DNA from: JAPSGM01 sp036556985
GTDB taxonomy: Bacteria > Chloroflexota > Limnocylindria > QHBO01
Reading direction: 5' to 3'
DNA length: 16,322 bases
Assembly: GCA_036556985.1 (NCBI GenBank)
Contig: DATBIK010000076.1
Location: 1 to 16,322 of the forward strand
The notes under the pieces: generated by a model
Databases searched by the model: none
What the model saw: the letters and a program-made list of their open reading frames with translations, nothing else
Told to the model about the DNA's origin: nothing
Shown: positions 1 through 7,227 of the stretch, in pieces
Numbering within the stretch: the stretch's first letter is position 1
How the letters are laid out: the number at the start of each line of letters is the position of its first letter
Translations under genes and position numbers: made by a program

Positions 1-637
1 AGTCCTCCCAGAAGCGGTCGTACGAGCCGTCGTAGTGGTCGCGCAGGGCGCGGGCGGCGGCCCGCGCATCGGGCCAATAGGCGACCTCGAACAGGGCGTC
101 GCCGGCGTGGGTGGCGAGGCCGGCGAACAGGTCCGGCCGCACCAGGGGCGTGATCATGGCGCCATAGCCACCGGACGACTTGCCGGCAACGCCCCGGTGC
201 TGGCGCGCGGCGAGCGTCCGGTAGCGCGCGTCGACGAAGGGGACGATCTCCTCGCACAGGTAGGTGTGGTAGCGCCCGGTCCCCGGCGAGTCCACGTACT
301 GGCTGCCGCCGAGCCGGGTCCAGGCGTCGACGTAGACGACGATCGCCGGTGTGGCGGCGCCGGCCCAGGCAGCGTCGACGCGCTCCGGCACGGTGGGCTG
401 GAACGCCTTGCGGTTGCGCCACATGTCGACCTGGCCGGTGAGGCCCTGGATCTGGTACACGACGGGGTAGCGCCGGGATTCGTCCTCGTCGTAGCCGGGC
501 GGCAGCTGGACGAGGAGGGGGCGGAGGTGCGGGTCGCCGAGCGGGTTGCCGGTCAGCGCCTCCGAATCGATGACGTGTTCGACCAGCCGCCCGCGCAGGG
601 GCTCCGCCCATGGAGCGCCCACGTCCTCCCAGCTCAC
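1..637 (-). CDS. Putative esterase (alpha/beta hydrolase), C-terminus beyond window
   Basis: Seen: translating the minus strand from GTG at 637 gives 212 residues without a stop, running off the left edge. The start overlaps the stop of the upstream permease gene (GTGA) and is preceded by a purine-rich GGGGGAG, so it looks translationally coupled. Residues 46-62 carry the strand LPPGYDEDESRRYPVVYQIQG, and the nucleophile elbow is GKSSGGYGA with Ser154 in a GxSxG setting. Family knowledge: this arrangement matches the putative esterase family (PF00756; enterochelin esterase or esterase D-like), serine hydrolases that cleave esters. The catalytic Asp and His would lie in the missing part. No signal peptide is visible, so it is probably cytoplasmic. 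The substrate cannot be inferred. Its place as last gene of an ABC exporter operon suggests it acts on, or detoxifies, the same compound (inference). Confidence 0.8.
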   Translation of the reverse strand, partial: MSWEDVGAPWAEPLRGRLVEHVIDSEALTGNPLGDPHLRPLLVQLPPGYDEDESRRYPVVYQIQGLTGQVDMWRNRKAFQPTVPERVDAAWAGAATPAIVVYVDAWTRLGGSQYVDSPGTGRYHTYLCEEIVPFVDARYRTLAARQHRGVAGKSSGGYGAMITPLVRPDLFAGLATHAGDALFEVAYWPDARAAARALRDHYDGSYDRFWED

Positions 638-1362
638 GCCGTCTCCCCCGCGATCTCGACCCGGGTCAGCCGCCGCCAGGCGAGGACGGTGGCGACCACC
701 GTCACCACCCCGGCCATGACGAGCGCCGTCGCCAGCGGCAGCGGCGCCTCCAGGACCGTGGACGGCGCGTCGGACAGGGCATCGGCCACCGAGAGCGCGT
801 ACTGCCGCACGCTGAAGGTCCGGCTGCCGGCGAACAGGCCGGCCAGCACGCCCTCCCAGATGAGGACGTACCCCAGGCCGATGACGAGGGCGCGCCCGGT
901 GACGAGGCTGAGGAACACGAACAGCGCGCAGTACACGACCGAGCCGAAGGCGCCCGCCACCGTGAAGCCGATGACCAGGCCGGCGTCGCCGCCGGCCACC
1001 AGGCCGGCCAGGGCCATGGGGACGCAGGTCACGACCACGGCGCAGGCGATGGCCACCACCAGCTTGGCGGCCAGGATCGAGGAGCGGCTCATCGGCTTGG
1101 CGAGGATGTAGACCGCGGTCCCCTCGTCGAGCTCGGCGCCGATGGTGCTCGTCCCGAACAGCAGCGCCACGAGCGGCATGAGCGTGGCGAGCCCGAAGTT
1201 GTCGAGCAGGCGCGAGGCGTACAGGTCCCAGTAGATGTCGTCCAGCCCCAGCCGCAGGGCGAGGGCGACGAGGACCATGACCACGCCCAGCAGCAGGAGC
1301 AGGATCGTACGCCGCCGGCTGAGGAGCTGGCGCAGGGTGATCGCGACGACGACCGGGTTCAT
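634..1362 (-). CDS. ABC-2 type transporter permease (second of operon)
   Basis: A 242-residue, strongly hydrophobic protein with about six predicted membrane segments, the first at about residues 19-38 (a Leu/Val-rich stretch after RRR). Around residues 70-90 it has the motif GAELDEGTAVYILAKPMSRS, typical of ABC-2/NosY-like permeases where the first cytoplasmic loop meets the ATPase. ATG 1362 lies 10 nt after the stop of the ATPase gene upstream, with GAGGG as a likely ribosome binding site; the 3' end overlaps the esterase start. It probably forms the membrane part of an exporter with the ATPase at 1373-2350. The substrate is unknown. It differs clearly from the other permease of this operon, so the operon may encode two half-transporters or one asymmetric one. 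Confidence 0.82.
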   Translation of the reverse strand: MNPVVVAITLRQLLSRRRTILLLLLGVVMVLVALALRLGLDDIYWDLYASRLLDNFGLATLMPLVALLFGTSTIGAELDEGTAVYILAKPMSRSSILAAKLVVAIACAVVVTCVPMALAGLVAGGDAGLVIGFTVAGAFGSVVYCALFVFLSLVTGRALVIGLGYVLIWEGVLAGLFAGSRTFSVRQYALSVADALSDAPSTVLEAPLPLATALVMAGVVTVVATVLAWRRLTRVEIAGETA

Positions 1363-1372
1363 CCCGCGACCC

Positions 1373-2350
1373 TCATCGGCGCACGAGGTAGCTGAAGACC
1401 GATTCGAGCGACTCGTCGGTGGGGAGCAGCTCGTGGATGGTGATCCCGCTGCGCCGGGCCACGCCCGCCACGGAACGGCTGAAGGCGCCGAAGTCGTTGG
1501 TGCCCACTGTGAGCAGCCCGTCGCCGACGGTGAGGGAGCCGATGGTCGGGTCGCCGACGAGCGCCGCCGCCAGGCCCCGGTCGTCGGAGGAGCGGATCGT
1601 GAAGGTGTGCGGCCGGTCGATCATGAGGCGGCGGATCTCGCGGAAGTGGCCGCTCGCCGCCAGCCGCCCGGCGACGATGACGAGCACCTGCTCGGCGATG
1701 CGCTCGACCTCCTCCAGGATGTGGCTGCTGAACAGGATCGTTCGGCCCTCGGCCGCCATGCGCCGCAGGAGGTCCATCATGTGCAGCCGCTGCCTTGGAT
1801 CCATGCCGTTGAACGGCTCGTCGAGGAGCAGGATCCGCGGCTCGTGGACGAGCGCCGCGGCGACCTTGGCTCGCTGCCGCATCCCCTTCGAATAGGTGCC
1901 GATCGGCCGGCCCTGTGCCCCGGTGAGCTCCACCAGGCCGATGGCCCGCTCGGCCGCGGCCGCGGCCTCCGCGCGCGGGAGTCCCTGCATCCGCGCGCTG
2001 GCGGTCACGAACTGGAGGCCTGTGAGGAACGGGTAGATCGCCTCGCGCTCCGGGACGAGGCCGATGTGGCGGTACATCTCCGGGTGGCCGCGGGCCGGGT
2101 GGCCGCCCACCGTGACCGTGCCGGACGACGGGTCGAGGAAGCCGGCGATCATGTGCAGGATCGTCGACTTGCCGGCGCCGTTCGGGCCGAGCAGGCCGGT
2201 GATGCCGCCATCGAGGCGGAAGCTCACCTCGTTCACGGCCACCACGTTGCCGTACCAGCGCGACGCGCTCTCGAGCGTGATGCTCGACGCGGCCTCGGCC
2301 GGGTGCTCACCCTCGCCGTGGCCGGCGCGGCCGGTCGCCGAGGCCGTCAC
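1373..2350 (-). CDS. ABC transporter ATP-binding protein (second of operon)
   Basis: 325 residues from a GTG at 2350 that overlaps the permease stop (GTGA). This start is chosen over longer readings because upstream sequence in this frame is a shadow of the permease gene. Motifs: Walker A GPNGAGKST (55-63), ABC signature YSKGMRQR (153-160), Walker B ILLLDEPFNGMD (from 173), switch His210. The C-terminal extension ends in the TDESLESVFSYLV pattern common to ABC-2 exporter ATPases. It supplies ATP hydrolysis for an ABC-2 exporter, most likely with the permease at 634-1362 that follows 10 nt later. The first 25 residues are low-complexity and not part of the fold. Confident on family; cargo unknown. 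Confidence 0.9.
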   Translation of the reverse strand: MTASATGRAGHGEGEHPAEAASSITLESASRWYGNVVAVNEVSFRLDGGITGLLGPNGAGKSTILHMIAGFLDPSSGTVTVGGHPARGHPEMYRHIGLVPEREAIYPFLTGLQFVTASARMQGLPRAEAAAAAERAIGLVELTGAQGRPIGTYSKGMRQRAKVAAALVHEPRILLLDEPFNGMDPRQRLHMMDLLRRMAAEGRTILFSSHILEEVERIAEQVLVIVAGRLAASGHFREIRRLMIDRPHTFTIRSSDDRGLAAALVGDPTIGSLTVGDGLLTVGTNDFGAFSRSVAGVARRSGITIHELLPTDESLESVFSYLVRR

Positions 2351-3270
2351 GCGGACACCCGGCGATAGCGGAACACGATGGCACCGGCGGCGATGCCGGT
2401 GATGGCGAGCGTCTCGAGCCCGTACACCCACAGGTCGAGGTCGCTGCCGGCCACCGACGACTCGGGGTTCGGATCGCCCACGAGCAGGTCCCGCGTGCCG
2501 TCCGCCGCGTTGAACGGGTTGATGAGCGGCGCCAGGTCGGCGAGGCGACCGCCGGTCGCCTCCTCGAGGATGCCGGCCACCGCGGCGCTGACCATGAAGA
2601 CGGCGATGATCGCGCCCGTGGCGTAGGCGCGCCGCGGCGTCCAGGCCGCGATCGCCAGGGCCAGCGCCGAGGCGGGCAGAGCGTAGATGAGCGGGCCGAA
2701 AAGGACCTGCGGGACGTTCTCGAGCTGATCGCCGAACGCCGCCGGCACGTCGGTCGCCACCAGGATGTTGCCCAGGTAGAGGACGAGCATCGGCGCGAAG
2801 CCGAGGATGAAGGTGGCGAGCACCATGGCCGCCAGCTTGGCGAGGGCGTAATCGGTCCGGGCCAGGGCGTGGCTGAAGTAGAGGCTCAGGACACGGTTGC
2901 GCTGGTCGCTGCTCACCAGCTCCGGCGCCTGGGCGGCGACGAAGAGGGCGATCGGCACCGTGATCTCGGACATGTAGTTGTCGTAGTTGAACGGGCTGGC
3001 GGCGCCCATCCCGGCCGGCACGAGGGCTGAGATGGCGGTGGCCACAGCCGCCGGCGCCAGGGTGATTCCGGACAGGCCCCACGGCACGATCTTGGCGCGC
3101 CCGCTCTTGCCCCAGGCGAAGGCGGAGCGCAGCGAGTGCCAGAACAGCGTCGCCACCGCGGCCGAGCGGCCGAGCCGCGGGCCGTCGTAGCTGCGGTAGC
3201 CGAGGTCGTAGATCGCCCCGGTGGCGCTCTCCCGGGCGGCGACGGGCTCCGGGGCACCGGCGCCGGTCAT
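2347..3270 (-). CDS. ABC-2 type transporter permease (first of operon)
   Basis: 307 residues from ATG 3270, which overlaps the stop of the upstream ATPase (ATGA). After a polar N-terminus comes IYDLGYRSYDGPRLGR (residues 20-35), a motif I associate with a family of ABC permeases common in Actinomycetota and Chloroflexota. There are about six membrane segments: roughly 62-86, 103-118, 143-170, 190-210, 217-236 and 283-301. Between the last two lies a polar loop with INPFNAADGTRDLLVG. It is predicted to pair with the ATPase at 3267-4175. The longer open frame upstream of ATG 3270 is a shadow of the ATPase gene. Its end overlaps the next ATPase (GTGA). Substrate unknown. Confidence 0.82.
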   Translation of the reverse strand: MTGAGAPEPVAARESATGAIYDLGYRSYDGPRLGRSAAVATLFWHSLRSAFAWGKSGRAKIVPWGLSGITLAPAAVATAISALVPAGMGAASPFNYDNYMSEITVPIALFVAAQAPELVSSDQRNRVLSLYFSHALARTDYALAKLAAMVLATFILGFAPMLVLYLGNILVATDVPAAFGDQLENVPQVLFGPLIYALPASALALAIAAWTPRRAYATGAIIAVFMVSAAVAGILEEATGGRLADLAPLINPFNAADGTRDLLVGDPNPESSVAGSDLDLWVYGLETLAITGIAAGAIVFRYRRVSA

Positions 3271-4175
3271 GCGGCGCTCTCCGTGTTGAACAGGTCCTCG
3301 AGCCGATGGCGCTGGTGCTCCAGGCGGACGAGGGACAGGCCCAGGGCGTCGACCGCGTCCCGCACGGTGTCGTAGCGCCGCTGGTCGGGTGACGTGACGA
3401 GGACGATCCGCCCGTCGGCGACGGCCTCCAGCCCGTCCGCCACGAGGCGTGCGGCGAGCTCGTCGGCCCGCTCCTCGACCTCGACGCTCAGCGTGCCGGT
3501 GCGCTCGGTGAACGACACGATCGGCGCGGCGCGCAGGAGCTTGCCGGCGTCGATGGCGAGCAGGAAGGTGCACACCCGCTCGATCTCGCCGAGGAGGTGG
3601 CTGGCGACGACGGTGGCGATCCCGAACTCGCTGCCGGTCCGCTTCACGAGGTCGAGCATCTCGTCGCGGCCGGCCGGGTCGAGGCCGTTGGTGGGCTCGT
3701 CGAGCAGCAGCAGCTTCGGGTCGTGGACGAGCGCCTGCGCCAGCTTGACGCGCTGCTTCATGCCGGTCGAATAGCCGCCGATGGGCCGATAGCGCTCCTC
3801 GTACAGGCCCACGTGGCGCAGCACCTCGGCGGTGCGCTCCCGGGCGGCAGACGCCGGCAGCCCGGCCATCCGAGCCATGTGGGTCACGAACTCGGTGGCC
3901 GAGGCATCGGGCGGCAGGCAGTCGTGCTCCGGCAGGTAGCCAACGAACTGGCGGATCTCCGGCCCCTGGCGGGTGACGTCCAGGCCCATGACCGATGCCG
4001 CCCCATCGGTGGGGTCGAGCAGGCCCAGCAGGATCTTGAGGAGCGTGCTCTTCCCGGCGCCGTTGGCGCCGACGAGCCCGATGATCCCCGGCTCGACCTC
4101 CAGGTTCAGCGCGTCGAGCGCGGTGACGTGCTCGCCGTAGCGCTTCGTGAGGTCTCGGGCCTCGATGAGCGGCAT
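3267..4175 (-). CDS. ABC transporter ATP-binding protein (first of operon)
   Basis: 302 residues. Walker A GANGAGKST (36-44), signature YSTGMKQR (135-142), Walker B LLLLDEPTNGLD (from 155), switch His193; the Q-loop position reads LPEHD. It is a typical ATPase of ABC-2 exporters, expected at the inner face of the membrane. It begins the operon ATPase - permease - ATPase - permease - esterase. No Shine-Dalgarno sequence precedes ATG 4175; instead TAGACT sits 10 nt upstream, so the message may be nearly leaderless. The gap to the upstream YHS gene is only 36 nt, so read-through from the copA promoter is also possible. Function as exporter ATPase is secure; cargo is not visible. Confidence 0.9.
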   Translation of the reverse strand: MPLIEARDLTKRYGEHVTALDALNLEVEPGIIGLVGANGAGKSTLLKILLGLLDPTDGAASVMGLDVTRQGPEIRQFVGYLPEHDCLPPDASATEFVTHMARMAGLPASAARERTAEVLRHVGLYEERYRPIGGYSTGMKQRVKLAQALVHDPKLLLLDEPTNGLDPAGRDEMLDLVKRTGSEFGIATVVASHLLGEIERVCTFLLAIDAGKLLRAAPIVSFTERTGTLSVEVEERADELAARLVADGLEAVADGRIVLVTSPDQRRYDTVRDAVDALGLSLVRLEHQRHRLEDLFNTESAA

Positions 4176-4184
4176 AGGGGCCGC

Positions 4185-4190
4185 AGTCTA
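4185..4190 (-). promoter_or_regulatory. Possible -10 element (TAGACT) for the ABC operon
   Basis: TAGACT lies 10 nt upstream of ATG 4175, which lacks a ribosome binding site. A start point about 7 nt downstream would give a leader of about 3 nt. No good -35 is visible. Supported mainly because the same arrangement recurs in this window. Confidence 0.35.
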
Positions 4191-4211
4191 GCGGGTGCCC
4201 GCCGGCGCGGG

Positions 4212-4415
4212 CTACATGTGCGGGACGTAGCCGGGGTCGAAGAAGCGGTGCGGCTCGTCGGTGAAGTCGAGCATGCAGCCGCGACCGCAGAAGTAGTAGG
4301 TGCTTCCCTCGTGCTCCGCCGTCAGCCCGGCCGCGGTGGCGACCTCCGGGTTGACCTCCATGCCGCAGACGGGGTCCCTGGCGCTGCCGGTCGTGCCGGT
4401 CGGATGGTCGTGCAT
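4212..4415 (-). CDS. Small YHS-domain metal-binding protein
   Basis: 67 residues. ATG 4415 is preceded by a textbook GGAGG five bases upstream, so it is preferred over ATG 4427. The YHS domain is recognisable: DPVCGMEV (14-21, Cys17), then STYYFCGRGC (Cys43, Cys47), then HRFFDPGYVPHM. Family knowledge: YHS domains (PF04945) bind soft metals through such cysteines and are often found fused to, or encoded beside, copper P-type ATPases. Here it lies 26 nt downstream of copA in the same direction, so it is likely co-transcribed and hands copper to, or buffers it for, the pump (inference). The N-terminus MHDHP is also metal-friendly. Not a TRASH-only or CopZ-type protein: there is no CxxC ferredoxin-like fold. 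Confidence 0.85.
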   Translation of the reverse strand: MHDHPTGTTGSARDPVCGMEVNPEVATAAGLTAEHEGSTYYFCGRGCMLDFTDEPHRFFDPGYVPHM

Positions 4416-4441
4416 CGGTGCCTCCATGAATCGGTCCAATC

Positions 4442-6706
4442 CTAGGCGGTTCGGAAGCGGCGCAGCCGCAGGGAGTTCGTGACGACGCTCACGCTCGAGA
4501 GGGCCATGGCCCCGGCCGCCAGGGCGGGGGAGAGCAGCCAGCCGGTGAGCGGGTAGAGCAGGCCGGCGGCCACCGGGATGAGGAGGACGTTGTAGCCGAA
4601 CGCCCAGCCCAGGTTCTGGCGGATCGTGCGCATCGTGGCGCGCGACAGGCGGATCGCGGCCGGGACCGCGCGCAGGTCGTCGCCCACGAGCGTCACGTCC
4701 GAGGCCTGCACCGCCACGTCGGCGCCGGTGCCGATGGCGATGCCCAGGTCCGCCCGTGCCAGCGCCGGCGCGTCGTTGATGCCGTCGCCGACCATCGCCA
4801 CGCGGCCGCGGGCCGCGAGCTCGGCCACGCGCGCCTCCTTCTCCTCCGGCCTGACCTCGGCCAGGATCCGGTCCGGACCGATGCCGACCTCGGCACCGAT
4901 GGCCCGCGCCACCGCCTGGCGGTCGCCGGTGATCATCCACACGTCGACGCCCGCCGCGTGCAGTCGGCGGATCGCCTCCGCCGACTCCGGCTTCACCGGG
5001 TCGGCGAGGGACAGGACGCCCGCCGCGCGGCCGTCGATCGCGACGAGCACCGGGGTCCGGCCGCGCTCCGCCTCCGCGGCGGCCGCCTCGGCGAGTGGCG
5101 CCGCCTCCACCCCTTCCGCGGCCAGGAAGCGCTCCGTCCCGATCCGCACCTCCCGTCCGGCGACCACGGCCCGCACGCCGCCGCCTGCCACCGCGTCGAA
5201 GCGCTCCGGGCTGCCGACGAGCAGGCCGCGGTCCTCGGCGCCGCGCACGATCGCCTCGGCCAGCGGGTGCTCGCTGCCACGTTCCGCTGCCGCCGCGACC
5301 GCCAGGAGGTCGTCCTCGCTCGTTCCTTCGGCCGGAGTGACGGCCTGGAGGATCGGGGCGCCGCGGGTGATCGTGCCGGTCTTGTCGAGCACCACGGTGC
5401 CGATCCGCTCGGCGGACTCGAGCGCGGCGCCGTCCCGGACCAGGATGCCAGCCTCGGCCCCCTTGCCGGTGCCGACCATGATCGCCGTCGGCGTGGCGAG
5501 GCCCATGGCGCAGGGACAGGCGATGATGAGGACCGCGATCGCGGCCGACAGCGCGAACGGCAGCCGCGGCTCCGGCCCGACGAGCATCCAGCCGACGAAG
5601 GTGAGCGTGGCGATGGCGACGACCGCCGGCACGAACCACCCGGTGACCGCGTCGGCGACGCGCTGGATCGGCGCCTTGGAGCCCTGGGCCTGCTCGACGA
5701 GGCGGACGATCTGGGCCAGCGTCGTGTCGCGGCCGACGCGCTCGGCGCGCAGGACGAAGGTGCCGGAAGCGTTCATGGTGGCGCCGGTGACGCGATCGCC
5801 GGGGCCGCGCTCCACCGGGATCGACTCGCCGGTGAGCATCGACTCGTCGATCGCCGAGGCGCCCTCCACGATGACGCCGTCGACCGGCACCCGGTCGCCG
5901 GGCCGGACGCGGACGAGGTCGCCGACGCGCACCTCGTCGACCGGCAGGTCCTGCTCGCGGCCGTCGCGCAGGACGCGGGCGGTCGCCGGCCGCAGCCTGA
6001 GGAGCGCCTTCACCGCCCCGGCCGCCTGGCCCTTGGCACGCGCCTCGAGCCAGCGGCCGAGGAGGACGAGCCCGATGATGACCGCCGCGCTGTCGTAGTA
6101 GGTCTCCCCGGTCAGCCCGGCGTCCATGACGATCTCGGGGACGAGGGTGATCACGAGCGAGTAGCCGTAGGCCGCCAGGGTGCCCATCGACACCAGCGTG
6201 TCCATCGTCAGCTCCCCGTGGCGCAGGCCGCGCGCCGCCCGGACGAGGAAGCGGCGGCCGAGCACGAACTGGACGAAGGTCGCCGGCGCCAGCATCCAGA
6301 CGTTCACCCGCTCCATCGGCCACGGCGTGCCGCCGGGCCAGAGCATGACCGCCATCATGGCCAGGCCGATGCCGGTGGCCGCCAGTGCGCTCCACAGCAG
6401 TTCCCGCCGCTCCGCGGCGCGAGCGCGCTCGTCGGCGGCGAGCGCCGCATCCTCCTCGCCCGGCGCTGCCTCGGCGGCCGCGTCGCGGCCGACCTCGTAG
6501 CCGGCGGCCTCGATGGCCGCCACCAGGCCGGCGCGGTCGATCCGCGCCGGGTCGAAGCGCACGCTCGCCCGTTCGGTGGCGAGGTTGACGCTGGCCGAGG
6601 CCACGCCATCGGCGCGGTTCAGGAAGCGCTCGACGCGGTTCACGCACGAGGCGCAGGTCATGCCCTCGACGGGGAGCGTGAGCTCAGCGGCGGTGTCCTG
6701 CGTCAT
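4442..6706 (-). CDS. copA: Copper-exporting P1B-type ATPase
   Basis: About 754 residues, a normal CopA length. Numbering from the GTG at 6712: one N-terminal heavy-metal domain with GMTCASC (Cys20, Cys23), TGES of the actuator domain (294-297), the intramembrane CPC (399-401) in ACPCAMGLATP, DKTGT with phosphorylated Asp443, SEHPL (480-484), TGD (595-597), GDGINDAP (642-649), and the CopA-specific YN (707-708) and MALSSVSVVTNS in the last helices. These last motifs indicate Cu(I) rather than Zn/Cd transport. ATG 6706 is preferred to GTG 6712 because TAGTAT at 6716-6721 would start transcription near 6709. A CsoR-like operator covers that region, implying copper-induced expression. No csoR gene is in the window. 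The YHS protein follows directly. Confidence 0.95.
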   Translation of the reverse strand: MTQDTAAELTLPVEGMTCASCVNRVERFLNRADGVASASVNLATERASVRFDPARIDRAGLVAAIEAAGYEVGRDAAAEAAPGEEDAALAADERARAAERRELLWSALAATGIGLAMMAVMLWPGGTPWPMERVNVWMLAPATFVQFVLGRRFLVRAARGLRHGELTMDTLVSMGTLAAYGYSLVITLVPEIVMDAGLTGETYYDSAAVIIGLVLLGRWLEARAKGQAAGAVKALLRLRPATARVLRDGREQDLPVDEVRVGDLVRVRPGDRVPVDGVIVEGASAIDESMLTGESIPVERGPGDRVTGATMNASGTFVLRAERVGRDTTLAQIVRLVEQAQGSKAPIQRVADAVTGWFVPAVVAIATLTFVGWMLVGPEPRLPFALSAAIAVLIIACPCAMGLATPTAIMVGTGKGAEAGILVRDGAALESAERIGTVVLDKTGTITRGAPILQAVTPAEGTSEDDLLAVAAAAERGSEHPLAEAIVRGAEDRGLLVGSPERFDAVAGGGVRAVVAGREVRIGTERFLAAEGVEAAPLAEAAAAEAERGRTPVLVAIDGRAAGVLSLADPVKPESAEAIRRLHAAGVDVWMITGDRQAVARAIGAEVGIGPDRILAEVRPEEKEARVAELAARGRVAMVGDGINDAPALARADLGIAIGTGADVAVQASDVTLVGDDLRAVPAAIRLSRATMRTIRQNLGWAFGYNVLLIPVAAGLLYPLTGWLLSPALAAGAMALSSVSVVTNSLRLRRFRTA

Positions 6707-6714
6707 GTTCACAT

Positions 6715-6740
6715 GATACTACGGGGGAGTATGTACCCCC
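6715..6740 (-). promoter_or_regulatory. copA promoter with CsoR-like operator
   Basis: On the minus strand the region reads GGGGGTACATACTCCCCC followed by GTAGTATC. It contains two overlapping inverted repeats: GGGGG/CCCCC arms around TACATACT, and ATACT-N7-AGTAT. G/C tracts flanked by ATAC and GTAT are the hallmark of CsoR-family copper repressor sites upstream of copA (established for Bacillus and mycobacteria). TAGTAT (6716-6721) can serve as the -10 and lies inside the repeat, so a bound repressor would block RNA polymerase. Confidence 0.6.
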
Positions 6741-6818
6741 GAAGCGGCCACGGGCTGGGCACGGATCGTGCATCTGAGTACAGGCAACGAAGACGCATAC
6801 GGAATCCAGGGGGACGAG

Positions 6819-7202
6819 ATGTACGGTCAGGCGCGCACCATGCCGCCCGCGTACGTCGTCGAGGACGACGTATCCATGCTCCACCTGCTATCCGAGCTCG
6901 CCGCTTCGGTGGGGCTCGCGCCGCGGACCTTCACGCGCCTCGCATCGGCTCGTCGCGCGCTCCGCGAGCACCCACCGGCCGTGCTCGTCATCGACGACGA
7001 CCTCCCCGACGGGCAGGGCGCCGACCTCGTCCGCGAGCTGAGGGCCGACCCCCGGACACGCGATGTGCAGGTGGTCATGTGCACGAGCGCCGGGCCGCAG
7101 CGGCGACGCCAGATCGCCCGCCTGGCGCCAGTCGTCGGCAAGCCGTTTGCCCTCCGGGAGATGGAGACCGCCCTGCGGCGCGCCGCCCCGCGCCCGGTCT
7201 GA
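6819..7202 (+). CDS. Stand-alone response-regulator receiver protein
   Basis: 127 residues consisting of one receiver domain and no output domain. Acidic pocket Glu15-Asp16-Asp17, phosphoacceptor Asp59 in VIDDDLPDG, Thr89/Ser90 in VVMCTSAG, and Lys108 in VVGKPF: all switch residues are present, so it should be phosphorylatable. ATG 6819 has a good ribosome binding site (AGGGGGA); an in-frame ATG at 6768 has none. It is divergent from copA (about 110 nt between them) and 25 nt upstream of the glycogen synthase gene. Single-domain receivers act by protein-protein contact or as phosphate sinks; the partner kinase is not adjacent, and the only kinase in the window (11974-13458) already has its own regulator. 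Role unknown. Confidence 0.85.
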   Translation: MYGQARTMPPAYVVEDDVSMLHLLSELAASVGLAPRTFTRLASARRALREHPPAVLVIDDDLPDGQGADLVRELRADPRTRDVQVVMCTSAGPQRRRQIARLAPVVGKPFALREMETALRRAAPRPV

Positions 7203-7215
7203 GGTCCCGCGGCGC

Positions 7216-7221
7216 TACCCT
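7216..7221 (+). promoter_or_regulatory. Possible -10 element (TACCCT) for glycogen synthase gene
   Basis: TACCCT ends exactly 7 nt before GTG 7228, which has no Shine-Dalgarno sequence, so the transcript could begin at the start codon (leaderless). No clear -35. It lies within the 25-nt gap after the receiver gene. Confidence 0.4.
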
Positions 7222-7227
7222 TTCCGG

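Noticed and set aside
4212..6647. Long minus-strand frame that ends in the YHS protein
   Set aside because: Only its last 67 codons look like protein; the rest is Arg/Gly/Pro-rich shadow of copA in another frame. The strong GGAGG before ATG 4415 fixes the real start.
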